Of a DNA stretch of 56,664 nt, positions 51,883 through 56,664 are shown piece after piece. The notes under the pieces are model-generated. The model made no database searches and was not told where the DNA came from. It saw only the letters and a list, made by a program, of their open reading frames with translations. The DNA comes from Patulibacter medicamentivorans (lineage in GTDB: Bacteria > Actinomycetota > Thermoleophilia > Solirubrobacterales > Solirubrobacteraceae). The first letter of the stretch is position 1. Every line of letters starts with the position of its first letter. Location: NCBI RefSeq assembly GCF_000240225.1, contig NZ_AGUD01000306.1, forward strand, positions 1 to 56,664. Direction: 5' to 3'. A program made the translations under genes and the position numbers.

Positions 51883-51987
51883 CAGCGCAGGAATCTACCG
51901 GCGCGATCGTTCGGAACGTGTAAGGGCCGTCGATGAGTCCGCGGCGGTGGATCGCGGGCGGCACGGGCCTCTGCGGCGCGCGCCACA

Positions 51988-51993
51988 TAGGAT
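51988..51993 (+). promoter_or_regulatory. -10 box for the thioesterase gene
   Basis: TAGGAT ends 6 bases before the ATG at 52000, again in the leaderless arrangement. No ribosome site. Confidence 0.4.
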
Positions 51994-51999
51994 CTCGCG

Positions 52000-52404
52000 A
52001 TGGACCTTCCCTCGCTGATCCCGGTGGAGAACACGCTCGACGGCCAGATCGGCCTCGAGATCGGCGCCCACGGCGATGACTGGATCGAGGCCACCGTCGC
52101 GGTCGGCGACCACGTCAAGCAGCCGATGGGGTTGGTGCACGGCGGGGTCTACGCCTCGATCGCCGAGTCGATCACGTCGATGGCGACGGCCGTCGGCGTC
52201 TACGCCGACGGCATGAGCGCCCAGGGGCTCTCGAACAGCACCAACTTCCTGCGGCCGATCTTCGAGGGCACGATCCACGCCCGCGCCGAGCGGCTGCACA
52301 AGGGCCGCACGACCTGGGTCTGGGACGTCCGGATCACCGACGACGAGGGTCGCCTGGCCGCGATCTCGCGGATGGTCATCGCGGTCCGACCGCTGCCGGA
52401 CTAG
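52000..52404 (+). CDS. Hotdog-fold thioesterase, PaaI type
   Basis: A 134-residue acyl-CoA thioesterase-like protein. LVHGGVYASIAESITSMA carries the PaaI-type HGG motif with the acidic residue on the long helix, and GLSNSTNFLRPIFEGTIHARAERLHKGRTTW is the following strand pair. It hydrolyses an aryl- or acyl-CoA, or a related thioester; substrate unknown. It stands alone. Confidence 0.9.
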   Translation: MDLPSLIPVENTLDGQIGLEIGAHGDDWIEATVAVGDHVKQPMGLVHGGVYASIAESITSMATAVGVYADGMSAQGLSNSTNFLRPIFEGTIHARAERLHKGRTTWVWDVRITDDEGRLAAISRMVIAVRPLPD

Positions 52405-52536
52405 CGGCAGTGGCCGGTGGCGGATGCGAGGCGTTCGCAGACCGAGCAGGTCGCCGCCGGGAAGCGAGAGCTGTGCTCGGCACTGCCGAGCGCACCAGGT
52501 GGCGAGATGCGAAGCGTCAGCGGACGCCTCGCGCCG

Positions 52537-54324
52537 TCACCCGCCGTAGCGGTTGGTGATCGGCAGCCGCCGGTCGCGACCGAGCGCGCGGGGGGTGATC
52601 TTGACCCCGGGCGGGGACTGGCGGCGCTTGTACTCGGCCAGGTCGACGAGCCGGATCACCCGCTCGACGTCGGCGGCGGGCAGGCCGCGGTCGACCAGCT
52701 GGTCGCGGCCGAGGTCGAGCTCGACGTAGCCCTCGAGGATCCGGTCGAGGACGTCGTAGGGCGGCAGCGACTGGTCGTCGCGCTGGTCGTGCCGCAGCTC
52801 GGCCGACGGCGGGCGCTCGACGATCGAGGCCAGGACGTCGTGCTCGCCGTCGGTGCCCCAGGCGTCGGGCGTGACCTGACGGCGGTGCGCCACGAGGTCG
52901 TAGACGAGCGTCTTCGGGCAGTCCTTGATGACCGCGAAGCCGCCGGCGCTGTCGCCGTAGAGCGTCGAGTAGCCGACCGACATCTCGCTCTTGTTGCCGG
53001 TCGTGAGCACCAGCCAGCCGTGCTTGTTGGACAGTGCCATCAGCAGGTTGCCGCGGATCCGCGCCTGCAGGTTCTCCTCGGTCAGGTCCATCTCGAGCCC
53101 GGAGAACGGCTCGGCGAGGATCTGGTCGTAGGCGTCCATCGCGGGCTTGATCCCCAGGCGCATCCGCTGCACCCCGACGGCGTCCGCCAGGCGATCGGCA
53201 TCCGACTGGGTGCCCTCGGAGGAGTACGGCGAGGGCATCACGATCGCCCGCACGCGGTCGGCGCCGAGCGCGTCGATCGCCACCAGCAGCACCAGCGTCG
53301 AGTCGATCCCGCCCGAGAGCCCCAGGACGACGGTCGAGAAGCCGTTCTTGGCCACGTAGTCGCGGGTCGCCAGCACCAGCGCGGCGTAGACCTCGGCGAT
53401 CGGGTCGAGCGTCGGGAACAGCTCGCCGTCGCCGTGCGGGCTCTCGTCCTGTGGGTGGCCGTGGCGCGGGGGCGTCGAGGTCGGCGGGTGCTCGGTGGCC
53501 GCCGTCGTCAGCCGGGCGACCGTCCGCACCGGCGTTCCGAGCGCCGGGCGATGGGCCAGGCGACCCCGCGGATCGCGCAGGCGGGCGGCGCTGGCGGCCG
53601 CCGGATCGACGTCGCAGACCAGCAGGTCCTCGGCGAACTGGGCGGCGCGGCCGACGACGAGGCCCTCGTGGTCGAGGATCACCGAGTGACCGTCGAAGAC
53701 CAGCTCGTCCTGGCCGCCGACCTGGTTGCAGAGGGCGACGACGGCGACGTGGTCGCGGGCGCGCTGGGCGAGCATCCGCTCGCGCTGGTGGCCCTTGCCG
53801 CGGTGGTAGGGCGAGGCCGAGGTGTTGAGGATCACCGTCGCGCCCGCGGCGGCCGCGGCGGCGGCCGGCCCGTCGGGCAGCCACAGGTCCTCGCAGATCG
53901 TGACCGCGACCGGGACGCCGTCGACCTCGACGATCGCGGCGTGGTCGCCGGCGCCGAAGTAGCGGTACTCGTCGAAGACCCCGTAGTTGGGCAGGCGGAC
54001 CTTGCGGACGATCCCCTGGACCTCGCCGTCGGCCAGGATCGCGGCGGCGTTGTAGACGGCGTCGCCGCCGCGCTCCGGGAAGCCGACGATCGCGACGGTC
54101 CCGCTGGTGGCCGCGGCGACGTCGTCGAGCGCGACCCGTGCGTCGTCCAGGAAGTGCTGCTTGAAGAGCAGGTCCTCCGGCGGGTAGCCGGTGATCGTCA
54201 GCTCGGGAAGGACCGTGATCGCGGCGCCCGCCTCGCGCGCGGCCTCGATCGCGTCGATCGAGCGCCGGGCGTTGCCGGACAGGTCACCGACGACGAGGTC
54301 GATCTGAGCCAGGGCGATCCGCAT
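52537..54324 (-). CDS. nadE: Glutamine-dependent NAD+ synthetase
   Basis: A 595-residue two-domain enzyme that converts nicotinic acid adenine dinucleotide to NAD. The N-terminal nitrilase-type amidase has Glu41 in LPELTITGYPPEDLLFK, Lys108 in VRKVRLPNYGVFDE and Cys144 in TICEDLW; the C-terminal synthetase has the PP-loop LSGGIDST (336-343), LTTGNKSEMSVGY and an end KITPRALGRDRRLPITNRYGG. A linker near 280-300 is Pro/His-rich. Monocistronic; TATCGT lies 8 bases before its ATG. Confidence 0.96.
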   Translation of the reverse strand: MRIALAQIDLVVGDLSGNARRSIDAIEAAREAGAAITVLPELTITGYPPEDLLFKQHFLDDARVALDDVAAATSGTVAIVGFPERGGDAVYNAAAILADGEVQGIVRKVRLPNYGVFDEYRYFGAGDHAAIVEVDGVPVAVTICEDLWLPDGPAAAAAAAGATVILNTSASPYHRGKGHQRERMLAQRARDHVAVVALCNQVGGQDELVFDGHSVILDHEGLVVGRAAQFAEDLLVCDVDPAAASAARLRDPRGRLAHRPALGTPVRTVARLTTAATEHPPTSTPPRHGHPQDESPHGDGELFPTLDPIAEVYAALVLATRDYVAKNGFSTVVLGLSGGIDSTLVLLVAIDALGADRVRAIVMPSPYSSEGTQSDADRLADAVGVQRMRLGIKPAMDAYDQILAEPFSGLEMDLTEENLQARIRGNLLMALSNKHGWLVLTTGNKSEMSVGYSTLYGDSAGGFAVIKDCPKTLVYDLVAHRRQVTPDAWGTDGEHDVLASIVERPPSAELRHDQRDDQSLPPYDVLDRILEGYVELDLGRDQLVDRGLPAADVERVIRLVDLAEYKRRQSPPGVKITPRALGRDRRLPITNRYGG

Positions 54325-54332
54325 CGCCGTCC

Positions 54333-54338
54333 ACGATA
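54333..54338 (-). promoter_or_regulatory. -10 box for nadE
   Basis: On the minus strand TATCGT is followed by 8 bases and the nadE ATG (54324). It fits the short-leader pattern of the window. Confidence 0.35.
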
Positions 54339-54403
54339 TTGACCTGCCCGCCCGCCCGCGGTCGGTCGGCCGCTTCGGTGCCCGCTGCCGCGAACCCGCG
54401 GCG

Positions 54404-54835
54404 TCAACCGCCGAGGCCGTCGGCCAGGAACGTCCGCAGCGCCGGGTCGGCGGCCGATCGGACGCCGAGGCGCTGGTCGCCGACGCGGGCGACGACGCCG
54501 GCGGCGCGGGGGCGGACGACGATCACGACCGCCTGGCCGGCGGCCCGGACCGCGGGACGGTCCTCGGCGCCGAGCGCCGCCGCCAGCCGTCGCACCTGGC
54601 GGGCGGCGCGGTCGTCGGGCACCGTCACCACGGCGTTGCCGTCGCGCAACAGCGTGGCGCTGCTGTCGGCGCCGGGAGCCGCCGTGGTGCGCCCGGTGGT
54701 GCCCGCGGACCCGGGGGCGTCGGTCGCCGAGTCATCCTGGACGGCGATCCGCAGGATCGCGAACGACAGCGCCAGCGCGAGCACGAGGATCACGATCCAG
54801 CGCAGGATCCGGAGCGGCAGCGGCTGATCGCGCAC
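54404..54835 (-). CDS. Hypothetical single-pass membrane protein
   Basis: A 143-residue protein from GTG 54835. One membrane helix (ILRWIVILVLALALSFAILRI) near the N-terminus, then a Ser/Thr/Ala/Gly-rich stalk and an exported domain with VTVPDDRAARQVRRLAAALG and AVVIVVRPRAAGVVARVG. No family recognised. It is divergent from the ECF sigma gene, with 195 bases between. Confidence 0.55.
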   Translation of the reverse strand: MRDQPLPLRILRWIVILVLALALSFAILRIAVQDDSATDAPGSAGTTGRTTAAPGADSSATLLRDGNAVVTVPDDRAARQVRRLAAALGAEDRPAVRAAGQAVVIVVRPRAAGVVARVGDQRLGVRSAADPALRTFLADGLGG

Positions 54836-55030
54836 GGGACCATTGAACCCGAATCGACGGATCCCCGGGGGCTGTCGCCGTCGGCCGTCGCCGCGGGCGG
54901 ACGGACGCGTCGATCGTCGGGCGATGGTGGCACCATGGCACGGTAAGGTTCCCTGGCGCGTTGGCGTTGCTCTGGCGTATCGCTACCGTAGAGGTGCTGC
55001 GCGGCGCCGACGGCGCCCGCTTCCTGTCCG

Positions 55031-55597
55031 ATGAACCTCCGCGACCCCCGCATCTTCGCGCGCCTCTACGCCGAGCACGCTCCGGCCGCGGCCACGGCGG
55101 CCTCGAGCGTCCTGGGCCCCGCGGGTCGCCGCTCCGAGGTCGAGGACGTGGTCCACGACGTCTTCCTGCGGCTCTGGCGCGAGCCGGCCCGCTTCGACGC
55201 CGACCGTGGATCGCTCGCGGCCTACGTGCGCGTGATGGCGCGGTCGCGGGCCGTCGACCTGCTCCGCCACGGCCAGGCGGGAGCCCGCGCCAGCGATCGC
55301 GTCGGCCACGCCGCGACCCGCCGGGACCCGGTCGACGCGACCGTCACCGAGGCCGAGCGGCGAGCGGCCCGGGCCGCGCTGCTGCAGGCGATGGCGACGC
55401 TGCCCCAGCCCCAGCGCGAGGCGATCTGGCTGGCCTGCTGGGGCGACCTGACCGCCGGCGAGATCGCGACCCGCGAGGGCGTCCCGCTGGGCACGGTCAA
55501 GGGCCGGATCCGCCTCGGCCTGGCCCGGATGCGCTCCGAGCTGGAGACGTCGGACGTCGCCGCCGGCATCATCGCCGCGCTGTCCTCCATGCTCTAG
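55031..55597 (+). CDS. ECF sigma factor
   Basis: A 188-residue extracytoplasmic-function sigma factor. Region 2 includes SEVEDVVHDVFLRLWREPARFD and GSLAAYVRVMARSRAVDLLR; region 4 includes LPQPQREAIWLACWGDLTAGEIATREGVPLGTVKGRIRLGLARMR. The pattern is SigK-like. No anti-sigma gene follows; the next gene is a riboswitch-controlled wall protein. It has a leader of about 40 bases after TACCGT near 54985. Confidence 0.92.
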   Translation: MNLRDPRIFARLYAEHAPAAATAASSVLGPAGRRSEVEDVVHDVFLRLWREPARFDADRGSLAAYVRVMARSRAVDLLRHGQAGARASDRVGHAATRRDPVDATVTEAERRAARAALLQAMATLPQPQREAIWLACWGDLTAGEIATREGVPLGTVKGRIRLGLARMRSELETSDVAAGIIAALSSML

Positions 55598-55699
55598 CGG
55601 GGCGCGGGGCGGGGCGCGATACGAACGTGTGTGCGCCATCGCACGTGCAGGGCGCTGAGGACGCCGTACGGTTACCGGACCGTTCACCGACGCCGAGTC

Positions 55700-55870
55700 G
55701 GCGCATGTCCGCATGCGCCGAGCGGGGGAACCACTTGCCGGACCCGCCTCTGACCCGAGGCGCGGACCGGCCGGGGCGAATCGGGCGCAGTTGCGCCCGT
55801 AGCGCCCGTCGAAGGTCGCACGACTGCGTCCGCCGGCGGTTGCGAGCCCGTCAGCTCACCTCGTAGGCGC
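55700..55870 (+). promoter_or_regulatory. c-di-AMP riboswitch (ydaO/yuaA class)
   Basis: The leader of the RlpA-like gene carries the core of this RNA class: GCCGAGCGGGGGAACCA (55717-55733), GGGGCGAATCGG (55773-55784) and CCGTCAGCTCACCTCGTAGGC (about 55848-55868), with pairing segments between. In actinobacteria it usually lies upstream of wall hydrolases and resuscitation factors and switches expression off when c-di-AMP is high. The ends are approximate. It accounts for most of the 293-base gap after the ECF gene. Confidence 0.9.
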
Positions 55871-55890
55871 CTGACAAGGAGACACGTTCC

Positions 55891-56616
55891 GTGACCCGTC
55901 ACGCGTTCGTCACGCCGCATCGCGCTGCTCTGGCAGCGGGCGCGGCGCTGGCCCTGACTGCCACCTCGCCCGCGATCGCCGCGGCCCCCGCCGCTGGCGG
56001 AGCCACGCCTTCAGGCGACGCCGCCCCGACGACGGTCGCCGCGCCGGCCGTCGCCAAGCGGTTCGCCGCCAACATCCGGATGAGCAGCGAGCGCGGCTCG
56101 GTGCTCGTCGGCCGCGTCGCCAGCTACACCGGCCGTGTCGCCCGCGCCCCGCGCGACCTGCGCGTGCGGCTCGAGCTGCGCCGCGAGGGCCGCTGGCGGA
56201 CCGTCGATCGCGACATCGTCGCCCGCGGCGGCCGCTTCCACCTGGAGACCAAGGTCCGCCGCACCGGCGACCTGCTGGCCCGCGTCCGCGTCGTCGGCAC
56301 CTCGAAGGTCGAGGGCGACAGCGAGCGCGTCGCCCGCGTCCACGGCTTCCGCGCCGCCTACGCCTCGTACTACGGGCCGGGCCTCTACGGCGGTCCGCTC
56401 GCCTGCGGCGGGCGCCTCGGCCCCGGCACCATCGGCGTCGCCCACAAGTCGCTGCCCTGCGGCACCAAGCTGACGCTCCGCGTCGGCCACCGCGAGGTCC
56501 GGGCCCGCGTCATCGACCGCGGCCCCTACGTCGGCAACCGCGAGTTCGACCTGACGACCGCAACCCGCAACGCGCTGGGCTTCGGCGACGTCGGCACGGT
56601 GCTCGTCGACCGCTAG
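55891..56616 (+). CDS. Secreted RlpA-like (double-psi beta-barrel) wall protein
   Basis: A 241-residue protein with GTG start and AAGGAGA upstream. Residues 1-32 form a signal peptide. A middle beta domain (about 55-140, RLELRREGRWRTVDRD) is followed by the RlpA-type barrel: ASYYGPGLYGGPLACGG, IGVAHKSLPCGTKLTLRV, ARVIDRGPYVGNREFDLT, ending GFGDVGTVLVDR. The Asp in DRGP is the catalytic-type residue of this fold. It probably binds or cuts peptidoglycan. The c-di-AMP riboswitch in its leader links it to wall and osmotic control. Confidence 0.9.
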   Translation: MTRHAFVTPHRAALAAGAALALTATSPAIAAAPAAGGATPSGDAAPTTVAAPAVAKRFAANIRMSSERGSVLVGRVASYTGRVARAPRDLRVRLELRREGRWRTVDRDIVARGGRFHLETKVRRTGDLLARVRVVGTSKVEGDSERVARVHGFRAAYASYYGPGLYGGPLACGGRLGPGTIGVAHKSLPCGTKLTLRVGHREVRARVIDRGPYVGNREFDLTTATRNALGFGDVGTVLVDR

Positions 56617-56664
56617 TGCGGGCGGCGCCTGGCGTCCGTGGACGCTTCGGATCTCGCCACCGTG

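Overview
The window is very GC-rich DNA with almost every third codon position G or C, frequent GTG starts, F420-type and flavin oxidoreductases, several TetR regulators, a c-di-AMP riboswitch and an RsiG-type anti-sigma protein. Together these point to a deep-branching actinobacterium. Inference: class Thermoleophilia, order Solirubrobacterales. The stretch reads as ordinary chromosome; no phage, transposase, CRISPR array, rRNA gene or convincing tRNA gene was seen.

Layout. 1-6.1 kb: end of a formiminotransferase gene, an asparaginase, a small membrane protein, then an MBL-fold hydrolase, hisS and aspS in one run. 6.1-12.8 kb: a large two-HTH PucR-like regulator, two secreted Ig-like wall or surface proteins, and a VIT-family transporter. 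12.9-18.6 kb: a tightly coupled four-gene operon (P450, SDR, alpha/beta hydrolase, Baeyer-Villiger-type monooxygenase) facing a TetR gene across twin palindromes. Its gene order spells out a route of hydroxylation, alcohol oxidation, ester formation and ester cleavage. 18.6-24.8 kb: small proteins (DsrE-like, zinc ribbon, DUF4287), an MMPL exporter with a divergent TetR, and an agmatinase-family enzyme. 24.9-29.2 kb: an SCP2 protein, a TetR gene, a second Baeyer-Villiger-type monooxygenase and a lipase-like hydrolase, with related hairpins marking gene ends. 29.3-36.2 kb: a FetAB-type iron exporter divergent from a fused IscU-MnmA protein, a two-component system, an F420-type oxidoreductase and a degenerate ABC ATPase. 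36.3-39.5 kb: alaS and ruvX. 39.5-43.0 kb: a beta-propeller protein, a methyltransferase and ispG. 43.0-45.2 kb: a lower-GC patch with a frameshifted secreted-protein gene and a secreted glycoside hydrolase. 45.5-50.8 kb: proS, pgsA, an RsiG-like protein, a zinc ribbon-FHA (GarA-like) protein, a MerR of the FtsR type, apt and an SRPBCC protein. 50.8-56.6 kb: a membrane protein joining a sigma-4-like domain to an RskA-like domain, a thioesterase, nadE, an ECF sigma factor, and a c-di-AMP riboswitch ahead of an RlpA-like wall protein.

The most notable items are the IscU-MnmA fusion; the single-motif c-di-GMP anti-sigma protein beside GarA- and FtsR-like genes; the PgsA with 11-residue amphipathic repeats; the four-step oxidation operon with its twin operator; a dispersed hairpin family; and a recurring -10 box six to eight bases before start codons, which suggests leaderless transcripts. 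All functions are read from sequence motifs and recalled family knowledge; no search was run.
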